From a virus, in the IMG/VR virus record IMGVR_UViG_3300009320_000123, positions 1 to 23,233 of that record: a DNA stretch of 23,233 nt. One strand, given 5' to 3'. Positions within the stretch are counted from its first letter, which is position 1. Every line of letters begins with the position of its first letter. Shown here in pieces: positions 1 to 12,000 of this stretch. A model generated the notes under the pieces. That model did not search any database and was not told the DNA's origin. It worked only from the letters and a program-made list of their open reading frames with translations. A program made the translations under genes and the position numbers.

Positions 1-2837
1 TCGATGCCCACGGCGGGGGCCAGTTGCCCCTCCTCGGACAGGAAACCCTCCGACTCCCCCTGCGTGACACTCATGATGAGCTTGATGATGTCCATAATGA
101 ACGCCGGGCCGACCGGGATGACCACCGCGATACCTGCCCCGAAGGCCAGCGGCTTGTCGTTGGGCTTGTTCTGGGCTGCCACCAAGTCTGCCATGACTCC
201 GCCCGTCCCGTTCGAGTAGAGCATGAGGGCGCTGCACTTCGGAATCTGGAAGGTGTAGCCCAGCATCGACTGGACGAGAGCGTTGATGCGCCGGATGAGC
301 TGCTGCAACTCGATGATTCGAGCCTCGATGAACTCGATGTACTTCTGGATGGTGTCCGTCACCGATTCGAGAGTCTTGGCGATAGCCTCCACCCAGTTGA
401 GGAACTGAGCCATGACTTCCTCGATGGCAGGAAACTGGTCGAGGAAGCGGATGGCAATCCACTCTCCGTCATCTGGGGAACGGTTCAAGGCAGCCCCAGC
501 CACCCCGAGGGCGAGCGCCGCCTCTTGGAGGAGCTGCCCGCCTTGGTACTTGGCGAACGCACCCCGGCAGAATATGACACCCGCACCCGGCACGTTTGCC
601 GGAGGTGGATTGGCCGACCGGACCTTTATCAGCTCGCGCTGCCCGACGTAGAACACCGGGGACAGGTCCGCCGACCCGACCGTCTGCTGTGTGGCAACCA
701 GCGTATTCATGGAGGCCCGGTCCTCGTCCGGCACCACGTAGGAGCCATCCTCCTGCCTGTACTTCTCGTAGAAGATTCGGAGCGACGGGGGCAACGCCCT
801 CATAAAGGTTTCGGCCCCCTCCGCCGCAACTGTCGGTGTGACCTTGAACTTGTCGTCCGTACCCCCGACCTTGCCCTCCTGCATCTGGGGACGCCGTTCC
901 TGAAATACTCCGTCGATGAAGAAGAACTGCTGGACCGTACTCGGGGCGACACCCATGCAGTACGGGTTCAGGGCGACACCGGCATCCAAGATGTTGCCCG
1001 ATACGTCGGTGTCCATGGATTCCAAGATGGTTGATGCAACCGTGGCCTCCGGGAGGTAGTGGAACAAGTCCGGGCTGACCTCTTTGATGATATTTCCCCA
1101 CAACACCGAGCGCAGGGCTTCGGTAGCATCCACCACTGCGGCCTCGGCTTCAGGTAGCGGGCCGGTCTTGCTGTAGAGGTCGTGAGCCGTCGCCCGGACC
1201 CACGTCAGAATGTGGTCGCGCATCTTCGTCGGGTCTTCTTCCCGTGTGTCCCGGAGCTTCTTGGCGAAGTCCTTGTAGATGAAGCCGACGAGGTGCTGGA
1301 ACTTTTCCAGCCCACTCCGCTCCAACGCCAGACCGGGGACGATGAGCTGATTGGCCTGCATGAGCTTGAGTTTCTCTGCGTCGATGACGTTTTCCAGCGT
1401 GTCGATGGGCGTCAGGTCGGGCCTGCTCAGGACCAGAACCACCAACGCCACCTGCACGGCTTCAAGGTACTGCTGGGTGTTCACGTTCGGGAACACCACG
1501 GGCCAAGGCTGGGAGAACTCGCTGATGGAGCTGTAGGGGCCGTCCGCGTCCTTGGTTGTGACCATCGGTGGCCGGGTCGTGTCGTCCTTGAGGGGCAGGT
1601 ACTTCGAGAAATCGTACTGGAACTCGACTTCCTTGCTCCCGATGGCCTCCGACGTGGAAGCCACGCGCACGTAGAGAGTGTGCGCCGGTCCGTCGTCCTC
1701 GATGGTCACTTCCCCTGTGGACGAGTCCATGGATACCGAGGCATCGTGAGGCATGTCCTCGGTCTTGAGCAGGTACGAAAGGGCGTCGCCCACCCACTTC
1801 TCACCAATGTTGACGGACATGAAGAAGGTCCGCTGGAAGAAATAGGTGTCGCCATCCTTGAGCGATTCCAACGGGATGGGGATGCCTGTCGGGGTGCGCC
1901 CGTAGATGCGGGTACGCCCGTCCTCGATTTTTACGTCCCCCTTGAGCGAGTTGTTGTACTGAAGGTCGGTCGGGAAGCCTGCGAGCATCTCCGCCCCACC
2001 ATAGAGGACGAAGTTGTCGTTGCCCTCGTCCTTTACAGGGCCGAAATCTCGGGGCTGCTGGCCGCCCACGGTGCCTGCATTGGACTGGCCCCGGTCCCAC
2101 ACGACGGGGATACCGTTCTCGAAGGTGGAGACGGTCACGATGTAGCCGCCCGGAGGCATCGGCGGGAACGGGTCAAAGGGGTTCTTCTTGGTGGGGACCG
2201 TGGCCACCCACTTGACCTGTGCCACGTTCGGGGGCGTCCCGTCCCCTTTCTTGAAGAAGGCACCCAAGTCCTCGATTTGCCAGACACTCAAGGCATCGTT
2301 GCCGTACTTGATTTCGGTGATAGTCGGCACGGGGAAGCCGCCCGGTGTCTTGTACTCCTGCTTGAAGAACTGGATGAGCTTCAGGATGAAGGCAATGAGC
2401 CGTTGGATGTCCGAGATGTCTACCGACAAGTAGAAGAACAGACTCAGGATGGCTGTCCGGCTCGACAGGTTCGGGCGCGTCGGGTCGGTTCTGTCGGTCA
2501 GTCGGGCAATCATCCGGCGCTCGTACTCTGCGAAACCTCCCCGCAACTCCTTGAAGGGGTATTTCATGAGAGGCCAGTCACCCGTGATGTAGATGCCCAT
2601 CTGGCGCAGGTCTTTCAGGAGGCCCTTTATCTCGTCGATGAGTGCCTTCACGATGGCCGCAATGGGGTCGATGTAGCCGATGAGGTATGCCTTGGCGATG
2701 TTCAACGCCACCAGCATGATGTCCAGCACCGTGATGAGAAACTCCGCCACCGAGTTGATGGCGTTCCGGGTGTCCTCCAAGAAGTCCGGGACTTCGAGGG
2801 TCAGAGTTCCCCATTGGTCGGTGGCGGTGTCGGCCAC
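1..2837 (-). CDS. Large phage structural protein, probably tail/baseplate (partial, 3' end beyond window)
   Basis: An open frame of 945 codons runs from a GTG at 2837 to the left edge without a stop, so the C-terminus is missing. The start follows a very strong ribosome site (GGAGGAGG, 2844-2851) and shares its G with the TAG of the preceding 80-residue gene, implying coupled translation. Residues about 27-75 are strongly hydrophobic to amphipathic helix, including VALNIAKAYLIGYIDP. A second hydrophobic helical stretch follows near residues 128-157. The middle (about 160-430) looks beta-rich, with a proline cluster PFDPFPPMPPGGY near residue 220. Residues about 790-860 form a long helical, probably coiled-coil segment. 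I recognise no enzyme motif or named family. The structural role is inferred from position in a hub/spike operon and from size. The N-terminal helices could be membrane-active or simply a packing hairpin. Confidence 0.75.
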   Translation of the reverse strand, partial: MADTATDQWGTLTLEVPDFLEDTRNAINSVAEFLITVLDIMLVALNIAKAYLIGYIDPIAAIVKALIDEIKGLLKDLRQMGIYITGDWPLMKYPFKELRGGFAEYERRMIARLTDRTDPTRPNLSSRTAILSLFFYLSVDISDIQRLIAFILKLIQFFKQEYKTPGGFPVPTITEIKYGNDALSVWQIEDLGAFFKKGDGTPPNVAQVKWVATVPTKKNPFDPFPPMPPGGYIVTVSTFENGIPVVWDRGQSNAGTVGGQQPRDFGPVKDEGNDNFVLYGGAEMLAGFPTDLQYNNSLKGDVKIEDGRTRIYGRTPTGIPIPLESLKDGDTYFFQRTFFMSVNIGEKWVGDALSYLLKTEDMPHDASVSMDSSTGEVTIEDDGPAHTLYVRVASTSEAIGSKEVEFQYDFSKYLPLKDDTTRPPMVTTKDADGPYSSISEFSQPWPVVFPNVNTQQYLEAVQVALVVLVLSRPDLTPIDTLENVIDAEKLKLMQANQLIVPGLALERSGLEKFQHLVGFIYKDFAKKLRDTREEDPTKMRDHILTWVRATAHDLYSKTGPLPEAEAAVVDATEALRSVLWGNIIKEVSPDLFHYLPEATVASTILESMDTDVSGNILDAGVALNPYCMGVAPSTVQQFFFIDGVFQERRPQMQEGKVGGTDDKFKVTPTVAAEGAETFMRALPPSLRIFYEKYRQEDGSYVVPDEDRASMNTLVATQQTVGSADLSPVFYVGQRELIKVRSANPPPANVPGAGVIFCRGAFAKYQGGQLLQEAALALGVAGAALNRSPDDGEWIAIRFLDQFPAIEEVMAQFLNWVEAIAKTLESVTDTIQKYIEFIEARIIELQQLIRRINALVQSMLGYTFQIPKCSALMLYSNGTGGVMADLVAAQNKPNDKPLAFGAGIAVVIPVGPAFIMDIIKLIMSVTQGESEGFLSEEGQLAPAVGI

Positions 2838-3079
2838 TAGATTCCTCCTCCGAACTTGAGCCGGGCCAACTGCTCCTTCAGGGCCACAAGCGATTTCTCA
2901 TCCTGCTCCACCAACCCCTGAAAGAGGTCGCGCAGGTGCAGGAGCTTCTCCCTCTGGTCGCCCACCATGGCGGGCATCACGCGACGGGCTTCCTTCTCGT
3001 CCCACTTACCGGGTTCGATGCCCAGCTCATCGAGGAGAGCTTTCAGCTCCTCTATCGTCTGTGGTGCCTGCTCACTCAA
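2837..3079 (-). CDS. Small helical protein of unknown function (80 aa, TTG start)
   Basis: I do not recognise this protein. The frame stays open further upstream, but that part only mirrors the giant gene in another frame and its protein sequence is low quality (Trp/Arg/Ser/Cys-rich). The real start is taken as TTG at 3079, preceded by GGAGAG at 3085-3090; this overlaps the giant gene's TGA by 8 bases. The protein begins MSEQAPQTIEELKALLDELG and is charged and almost wholly helical, with possible heptad patterning over residues 40-75, and ends in a Gly-rich tail (KFGGGI). It has no signal peptide, membrane span or cysteine. Its TAG stop shares a base with the next GTG start. It could be a small baseplate component, an assembly factor or a chaperone for one of its giant neighbours; only position supports this. 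Confidence 0.7.
   Translation of the reverse strand: MSEQAPQTIEELKALLDELGIEPGKWDEKEARRVMPAMVGDQREKLLHLRDLFQGLVEQDEKSLVALKEQLARLKFGGGI
2844..2851 (-). promoter_or_regulatory. Ribosome binding site deciding a GTG start
   Basis: GGAGGAGG on the minus strand lies 6 bases upstream of the GTG at 2837, inside the last codons of the preceding small gene. It is the strongest Shine-Dalgarno match seen in the window and fixes the start of the left-hand large gene. Confidence 0.8.
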
Positions 3080-6000
3080 CGATGCTCTCCGTGGCTTCCT
3101 CCAACAACAGGAGCCGTTCTCTCTCCGCCAGCCGCTCCGGCAGCTCCTCGTCGAACCGCTTGATGCCCGCCAGCGTCCCCAGAATCTTGTGAACCCTGTA
3201 GGCCAGCCAGACGTACCGGATGGGCCGGAAACGGTCCGACTCGTCCAGCACGAGGTCAATGCGCTCGGGCAGCACCGGGCGAACGTCACTGCCCCCACCT
3301 ATGTCATCGGTATAGGCCGTGTAGGGCGTGCCCCCCGGCGCTGAGAGCTTCATCGCTACGTTCTGGTAGGGCGGGTCGGCGTGGGTCAGGCGGTCGAGCC
3401 GCAGGTCGAAAATCCAGAAGCGCCGGTCCAGCAGGGAGAGGCAACTCCGGTTATTCATGAACGGGACAGTCCCCAGCTCCCCAATGATTTCCTCGATGAA
3501 AGCGTTGCTCAGGACGCCCATGCCGGACTCCGGGTCCGTGACGATGCCGAGGTCCGAGATGTGTTCCTTGTCTTGGAACTCGTAGTAGGAGCCGTACTTC
3601 CAGCCCCGCAACAGCGCCCGCAGCATCTCGACGAGGGACAGCATCCGCTCGCGCATGGTCAGCACAAGGTCGATGGCCTCGTCCGAGAACAGGCCGGACG
3701 GGCGGATGACTTTGTAGGAGAAGGGGCGGATGGAGTAGTCATTGCCCTTGTAGGTCTGTGTCACCGGGTCACGCTTGGCCGTCGGGCGCAGGTCCATCTG
3801 GCCCTCGAAGGGGGCTATTGCACCAGTAAGGCCCGAATCCGAGATGGTTGGGTAGATGGCGTACTCCCGGTTCGGGGTCGTCCCGCTTGCAAACGTCACC
3901 CAGTTGGTGTCGTTGATGCCACCCGCGTAGGTCGAGATGGGGTCCACCTCCAAGTGCGGAGTCGCACCTCCGATGACCTTCAGGACGCGATAGAAGCCCC
4001 GGTTGTCGTCCAGCTCGCTGGGCTTGCCCGCCCAGTCGTGCGGAGGTGCAGGCCACCTGCTTGTGACGCCGAGGTCCCCCAGAGGACGCGCCCCTCTGTC
4101 CGGGACAGCGGGCAGGCCGCCATGCTGGGGCAGAGTGCCTGCGGGGTCGATGACCACGATGTCCCCGACCCGGACGCCCACGGTCCCGAAGGTCTGGCTC
4201 CCGGAGGTCAGTTGGTCGTCGTACATCTTGTTGACCACGGTTTCGTAGTCCCCACCGGGTGGAATTTCCTCGACGTAGCCCCCCTCCTCGGTGTCCCAGT
4301 CGGCGTCGGAGCGGTAGACTTCCCGGTCGCTGATGAGTTCGAGGAGCTGCTCGTTGGACTGCTCGTGTGGGACTGGCGGCTGCCGGAGGTAAATCTCGAA
4401 GCGCATCCCGCCGAGAGCAGTCAGCTCGGCAGGTGTGCGCCGCGTGATGCCGGGCATGGCCAGCTTGAGGGTGACGGAATCCTCGACCCCCGTAATCTCG
4501 ACTTCCTCGATGAGCGTTCCGTCATCGTCGAGGAGCCGGAAGCGGTCCCCCGCGTTGATGTTCACGTCCGGGTCATCGAAGGGGCCGAGGTTGGTCCCGT
4601 CGTAGCTGAATCCGTCGTTCCACACATCCGGGGCGAGCGGGGCCGCCGGATTGGAGACGTTCCAGTTCATGACGAAGGAGGCCGTCACGACACCCCTCTG
4701 GCGGACGTTGGTCGAGTAGTCGTTGATGCGACCACGACGCATCTCGTAAGCGAACCGGAGGGCGCGAAAGTGGTCCCCGGCTTCTTCCATGATTTCGTGC
4801 CAGCGCCGGACGCTCCGCACGGTGTACTGGACCTCCTCTCGGGCGTCGAGGGTCGTGGCGGCCCCACCGGGGTACTGTGTCCCCGCGTACTCCAATTCGT
4901 TACGGAACCAGCTCTCTTTCTCCCAGTCGGGGACAGCAGCAAGGGGGTCCGCGATGGGGTGGGTTCTGTCCACCACCAGAGCGTCAAGGACCGACAAGTT
5001 GGCCACGGACCGGGGGAAGGACGGCTCGAAGAAGATGCCACCTTGCGCCCAGTAGCCGGGAACCACAGGCCCGGCGAGGTCGGCTACCGCGAGTTGCGTT
5101 CCCGGCAGAAGACAGTCCACCAAGGTCGGGCCGGGCGGTGCGGCGGTGTTGAGCGTCTCCCATTGGGGATGGGGGACATTCATGATGTCCAATGTATCCA
5201 CGACGTTGTGGTAGATGGGCGTCGTCAGGTCTGCCTCAAAATTGTTGCTCCCCACCGGGTTGTTCTCCCGGAGTCTCAGCGGGGTGCCTGCTCCTGTGCT
5301 AATGCCAGCAGGCCCCGTGAACAGGAGGTCTGCGCCGCCGGTCTGAATCGGCGGGCAGAGCGTGACGTGGCGGAACCCGCGTTCTGCGAGGGGGTCCTCG
5401 ACCCCGACGCAGTTGTCGTCGGGGAGGCCGTACTCGGAGCCGCCCATGGCCACGGGAAGATAGGTCATCCCGGACACCTGCAACGCCCGGTTTCCGATAA
5501 GAGCGTCGAACTCGGCGTCAGTCGCAATCAGGGTGTTCAGTGCGTCCCTGTAGGTCGCGGGGTCGAGAGTGAATACTGCCTCCTCTCCCGGAGAGACGAA
5601 CGAGGTGTAGGCCGCACTGATGAGTCCATAACGGAAATCAGCAACGACCCCCGAGGCCAAGGCGGAGAGGTCACGAATCAGATAAACACGCCCAGCCCCC
5701 ACTGCCGGGAAGGCCGAATACTTGCCATTTACCAGCGGAGCGCCCGTGTACTTGGTCTGGGGCAGGAACGTAATGGTCAACTCATGTGTCGCCGGGTCGA
5801 AGTCCACCACCCTCGGGAATTCCAGAGGGCACCAGCCATTACCCGCTCCGGCAACTGTGGTTGGGGACACCTCACGACGGACCGGAGCGCCCGCGTTTGG
5901 TTCGACCACATGCCGGATGAGATACGTCCCCAGCTTGGTACTGGCCGGGTGCGCGGCATCCACCGAGGAGTTGACAACGCACAGGTCGCCCTTCTGGATG

Positions 6001-9000
6001 AGCGCCAATCCCCCGAGGGCGGGCGGAGTCTCTATCACGAGCCGGTTGTCCGAAGTTCGCCGTTCGTTGGGGGTCAAGTCCGTGTTGTGGAAACCAGCGG
6101 CGAGGCCGACTCCACCACAGATATTGGTGGTCCCTTCGGCGTTGTCATTCGAGGGCATGGCCGAGAAGGTCACGTTGTCGCCCGTGATAGGAGTGTTCCC
6201 GTGACCCTCGAAGCCCATGACCTTGATGGTGGCCAGCTCCGCCTCTGGGGCTGCCGTGGCTGGCTCCCATGAGCCGACCTCTGTCTGCCCATGCCGGAGC
6301 AGGAAGGTGTACGGGATGGGGTCGTTTGGCGGCGCAGGGTCGAGGCCGTTGGTGTAGCTGTTGACCTCGGTCCAGTAGTGCGGGTCTGGCGCAGGGTTCG
6401 GGTTCGGTGCCAGAACCTCCGTGACGACGAGCTTGGATTCCAGTTCCAACTGGACGAAGGGAGGAAGTGGCACGATTGGGTGGACGTACCCCCGTTCCTT
6501 GGCCATGCGGAGGTCGTAGACCTCGTGGAAGGTCAGCCGGTCCTCCGCAATCCACCCGGTGGTGGACTCCCCACCAGCGGTGTTGATGTCGAAAGAGAAC
6601 TCCTGCCCGTAGAGGGTCCGGTAAACCCCCGGAGCGGGGGTGACATACGGGAGGAACCATTCGTTCTCCTGACCCGGAGGTGGAGGAGGCGGCCCTCCAA
6701 GGTTGAACCACGGGAACCAGCCCGTCCCTTGGACGATGATTTGCTGGTTCGTTGGACTCGGGTAAGCCGGATGAGAGTCCCCGAAGGTGATGCCCGGCAC
6801 GACGGCGGGGATAGCTAGTGGGTTGCCGTCCCAATCCACGGTCCAGACATTCGGGCCGATGATGAACATCGTGATGCCAATCACCCCGCCGGACATATTC
6901 GGGAAGGGCGGCCCGGATGCGCCGAGGGGCCAGAACTGGACGGCAAAATCCTTCCGAAGGATGAACTTGATGGCGATGACGTTAGTGGCCTTGGGGCCGA
7001 CGAGTCCCCAGACATCGTTCAGGTTTCCCACGGCTGGCAGGAGGCCGTTGTTCAGCTCAAACTGACCGATAGAACTGAAGTCGAGGATGGTCACGCCGAG
7101 GGCGGTGTCCTCGATGACTTCGACTCCCGGCAATCCCGGCGCGGGGAAGTCGGGGTAGGTCTGCGACGGGTCGAGCCAGACCATGGCGTCGTCGAAGGTG
7201 TAGCGCACGGGGTCGCCCGTGTCGCTGACACCTCCGCCCGGAGCCGGAGCCGTGTGGGCCACGAATCGCGGAGGCTCGAAGCCGTAGGGCGGACCCGGCG
7301 GGAGCGGGGACGGGGGCTGTGGGTCGTAGACAGCGCCGACCGTATGGATGCCCATCGGGCCTTCGGTGGCAAAGGGACCGGGCGGCTGCATGAGAATCAC
7401 GTCGTAGGGGCGCACCGTCCCCTCACCCACCCCGGTCCTTGACGGGTCTTGGACGGTCTGAAGGGTGGCCGGAAGAAGCGCCGGGGCCGTCATAACCTCG
7501 CCGTCGTTCCCCAGAATCTCGTCCGGGTAGACTGCATTGCCCAGCCCGTCCACGGCCACCATGACCCTCGGGAAGCTCGCCCCAATCTCGTCGAAGCGGT
7601 CCAGCTCCGTGTCGCCAGCCCGCATGTAGGGAATCTGGTAGTCCCCGGAGTCGTCCGTGATGCCTCCGTCGAGCGCAGGCACACGGAGCGGGTTCTGCCC
7701 CATGTAGAGGAACTCGACCGGCCCTTCGATAGCAGTCATGGGGTCCGGGGGCTTCTGGCCGAACAGCTCCTTGAAGCCGAACCAGAAGGGGTCGTGGAAC
7801 GACGGGTAGGTCTTGTCCACCAGTCGCCCGTCCGACTTGATGTCCAAGTCGAAGCCCGTCCGGTAGCTGTCCAGCGCGTTGGCCATCCGCTCGAAGTCCA
7901 CGAATTCAGGCGGGTCTTGGAACTCGTTGGGGCCAACTCCGGTCATGGACCCGATGGGCGGCCCCACGAACACCGTGTCGCCCTGCTCCGCCGGGAACTC
8001 GTGGAGCGGGATACCCGAGTCGGGGGTCAGCCCGATGAGTACGCGCCCGGAGTCCGCGATGGGGTTGTCGTCGGCGTCCTGAAGGAGGATGACGCAGCCG
8101 TACAGCACTTCCCGAACGAAGATGCCCGTGAAGGAAGGTTCCCCGTCCACGTCGATGGGGTTGTCCCTGTCGTACAGTTCGTAGGTCGTGCCGTCGGGCC
8201 GACCCCAACGGAGCTGCTGCCCCTGCCAGAAACCCGGCACCGCCAGCTCGTAGTCACCGCTCCCCGCATCCGGGATTGAGCCGCCTTGCGAGAGGAGCTG
8301 TGCGTCATCCGGGTAGTTGGTGTCCGGGTCAAGCGGAACATCCCGGAGAAGCGCCGGGAAGGCGATGATGGCTGGGTCGGGTATGGCCATCACAGGCTCC
8401 GTCCCGCCCGTGAAGACCGCTGCCGGGATGCCGTCCGGCTGGTAAGCCCAGACACGACCACGAGCAAAACGCAGCCCAAGGTCCGCCGTAACGACCGTGG
8501 TGATGTCTTCGAGGACCGGGTTGTAGAGCTGCCCGATGGTTTCGCCATGCGTACTCTGCCGACTCCCGTCGATGCTTCGCCCGTAAGTGTAGACCCCGAA
8601 GTCATTTGCCTCGGGTTCAGCCCCCACGCCCGGATAGGTCATGAGGAAGGCCCGCGTCAGCGTCGGATAGAGCCGGGAGAAGCGGTGCTGGTCCGTCATC
8701 CGGGCGTAGATGCCCTTGGCCTTGTAATCGAAGAATGGGAAGGAGGTCGTCCGGGCGATGTGCCGCTTGCCGAGCTGGATGAACACCCGGTCGTCCACGT
8801 CATTCTGGACAAGCTGCCCTTGCCGGGCGGTCATATCTCGAAGTTGGGAGGGGTCCGGGAGGAACCCGTCGATGACTCCGCCGCTGATGGCCACGGTGCT
8901 GGGGGCCACAATCCAATCGGATTCGAGGTACGTGAGGTCGATGTCCGGGCGAGCCTCGTTGTAGACCTCGGACCAGACGTGGCGTGGCTGTACGAGGCCG

Positions 9001-12000
9001 GAGATGGCGTCCTCGTATCCCGGCGTCGGCCAGTCTTTGTCATGGCCTACGAAGAAACGGAACTTGCCGTCACGGTCCCCGATGAAGCCGCCGGAGATGG
9101 TTTCGTTGACCTGCTCGAACGCTTCGATGCTCTGGTTGTAGAAGTCAAGGAACGTCCGGGCGGCCCGGTCCTTGTCTTCGAGATTCGACCGCTCACCCAG
9201 AAGGCCGTTCCGACCCAGCTCCCAGTTCTCGTCTCCGCCTCCCGCCGTGGTCGGTGCGCCGCTCGCAGGCTGCTTTGAGGTAATCTCCTCGACAGCCTCA
9301 CGGGCCGCCTCACCCAAGAAGGCAGGCAACCGGACGCACCGGAAGTAGAAGGAGTCCGGGTTATAGAAGGTGTAGGTCGCGGTCAGCAACGCCCCCAGAA
9401 GGCCGTTTGCTTCGGTCGGGATGGCCCCGTAGAGGAAGTTTGCCGCGTACCGAGGGGTCGCCACCACCCCGTCCTTCAGGAAGGGCTGTAGAGGCCGTAT
9501 CCGTGTGAAGTACAGATGGAGGAACTGGCCCGGTTGCAGGGCGGCCTGCACGGGTTCGAGCAACTGGAAATTACCCGTGCCGGGGTCGAGACTGTATTCG
9601 ACGCCCTCCGCAAGGGTGCGTCCCGGCAACGGATTTCCGGCGGAGTCTGTCTCCCCGTCGAGGACCAGCTCATACGGCTCGTCGAGGAGAATCGGCCCCA
9701 CCCCCAGAAAGTCGCGGCTCTCGGGCGGGTAGATGGGTCGGTACGAGAGCTTCACCAGCGGCGGGGTGTCCATGGAGAAACCGCTGCGGAAGCCGGACGT
9801 GACCGAAATCTTGGTCCGAGTGCCGTCGTCGTTCAGTGTCACCTCGGAAATGGTGAAGGGCGAACCGTCCAGCTCGAATACATGACCCGGTTGCGCGAAC
9901 TCTGTCAGGTCGCCCGTGAAGGTGATGTGCTTCTGGCCCCGGCTCACCGGCTCGAAGGGGAAGACGCTGGTGTCCACCTCGGACATGAACCCCAGAGGAG
10001 CATTCGTCGGGGTCGGGCTGCCCCCATGCGGTGTGACCTCGGTGGCCACAGCTTCAGAGGTGACGACCGTGATGACATCGTTGCCCGGAGCGCGGGTGCC
10101 GACCTCGTTGGTGGTCGTGGGGAAGATGCCGATGCCGGTCACATCCCCCTTGTCCCGTCCTTCTGAGTCAGTGCGCGGCGGGTAGTAGGTCAGCTTCGTG
10201 ACGTAGAAGCACTCCTCCCCGATGCGGAACATCTGGCCCAGCTCGAATTCCGCCGTCCGGTCGCCCCAGACGCCAAACTCGCTGACGCCCGCTTTGATAA
10301 AGAAGGGTGGCCTGTAGACCGGCTTCTGAGAGGACTCGTAGGCTTGCTCCCCACCCTGAGCCTCGAACACCGCGTAGGACACCGTGACCGGAATGTGCGC
10401 CTCGACCGTCCTGACGAAGGTGAGACGGCCCTTGCCGTTCAGCTCACGGGGGTAGTCCACGAGGTAATCGGTGGTCCCGAAGTTCTGCATCATCGGGCCG
10501 ATGTAGACCGTCGGCTCGATACGCTGGTCGATGGTCGTGTCCTCAGACCCGAAGGTGTAGGTGTTCCGGGCCGTGCGGACTGCTGCCTCGGCCCTCACGA
10601 AGACCGGGAGGAATTCGGTAATCATCTCCCCCACTTTCCGGCCTTCGAGGTCCGCCCGCCAGTATTCGACCTCGATGGAGGAGTCCTGCGGGATGGGGGT
10701 GGTGAACGCGAAGGCTCCCAGCAGAGGACTGAGAGACACATCGCGGCGCTGCTCGGTAATCATCTGCTCGACGAAATAGGCCGTGGTCCCCTCGAAGGCG
10801 GCCATGTCGGCAGCCGAGAAGTTCAGGTCCCCTGTCTGGGGTCGATACTCCACTTCGAGGGCTGCCATGTCGGCGGCGGGCAGGAATTCTTCGACGTACC
10901 AGACCGGGGCCGCCGCGTAAGAGGTCAGGACGTTGGACCCGAACTTGAGGCGGCCCACGGGGTCTGGCCCGGATACCGCTGTCAGGTACTCGATAGCGTC
11001 GCCGGGGTCCGGGCTGAAGGAAGCAACCGGGTTCAGCCCAGAACCGTGGCTGTAGAGGACCGTCCCGACCCGGATGGAGAAAGACTCGGTGGTGAATCGG
11101 GTCGAGGTGACAGCGGGGACATCCAGCACGTTGTTGGCTATCGGCCCCAGCTCCGTCTGGGTGAGTTCAACCAGAGTGGCCGTGTTCGCTGCTGTGGCCA
11201 ACATGAGGCCGTACCTGATGTTGATGAGCCGACCACTGGACAGGGCCGCCTCCATGTTGGCCTGCAAGGGAGGTGCCGGAGTCGTGGCCGGAACTGCCCC
11301 CACCGGGGAGAGCATCAGAACCTTGAACGGCTCGGTTTGCAGGTGGTTGAAGTCCTTGTAGGTGATGTCCGCGATGACCGTGGGGTCGTACACATCACGA
11401 GTGAAGCCTTGGAACACCTCCCAGACGACCGGGTTGGGGGACGCAGCCGGGAACGGAGGCAGCACATCCAGCTCGGTCGGGCTGGTGATGGCCTGCACCG
11501 TGTAGGAACCTTCGGCGTCGCTGGACCCGACCTTGAGCCGGTAGCCCACCTGCACGGGGTTCGCCGGGTTCGTGTAGTCAGCAAAGGGGTCGGTGAAAGC
11601 TGTCCCGCCTTCTTGGAAGCTCCCCTGAGCGCCGGAGGCAACCCGCGAGCCGAACCGCTCGACGAGGATGACCGTACCGGGCGTGCCGTTCTGGGGCAGC
11701 ACGTAGTCGTTGTCCTGACTTTGGAGGACCCTCGGGCCGCCGTCGGGCGAGATGTAGAGGCCGCCTCCGATGCCGGGCGCACCGAGCATCGACTCCGGGG
11801 ACACGGCTGTCTCCCCGAGGTTCAGGGTCGTGGTCATGGTGTCCACGGTCCCCTCGATGGTGTCCCGCTCCACCCAGTCGAACTTCCGCTGGCCGAATCG
11901 GTGGATGATGTCCCTGTAATGCTGAAGGGGCTTGTTGACGACCTGCACATCGTCGCCGTCGGTGATGATGGTCTGAAGGTTGAAGAAGACCCCTTCGTCG

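Noticed and set aside
469-1101. Minus-strand open frame of 210 codons
   Set aside because: It lies in a different frame inside the left-hand gene, is Gly/Arg/His-rich and has no support as a separate protein.
2835-2839. Reassigned TAG (alternative genetic code)
   Set aside because: Reading through this TAG meets a TGA after 11 codons, and the next gene starts on the same G. TAG therefore acts as a normal stop here.
1182-2840. Plus-strand open frame (552 codons), with another at 24-1034
   Set aside because: Both lie opposite the left-hand structural gene, which reads without a stop on the minus strand from a strong ribosome site to the window edge.
3080-3298. N-terminal extension of the 80-aa protein to an ATG at 3298
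   Set aside because: The extra 73 residues overlap the giant gene and are Trp/Arg/Ser/Cys-rich shadow sequence. The TTG at 3079 has a good ribosome site and starts a normal helical protein.
3381-6272. Long plus-strand open frame (963 codons) opposite the giant gene
   Set aside because: It is a mirror of the minus-strand gene caused by high GC and strong third-position bias. Its protein is rich in Arg, Val, His, Asp and Gly with no recognisable motif, and it has no independent gene context.
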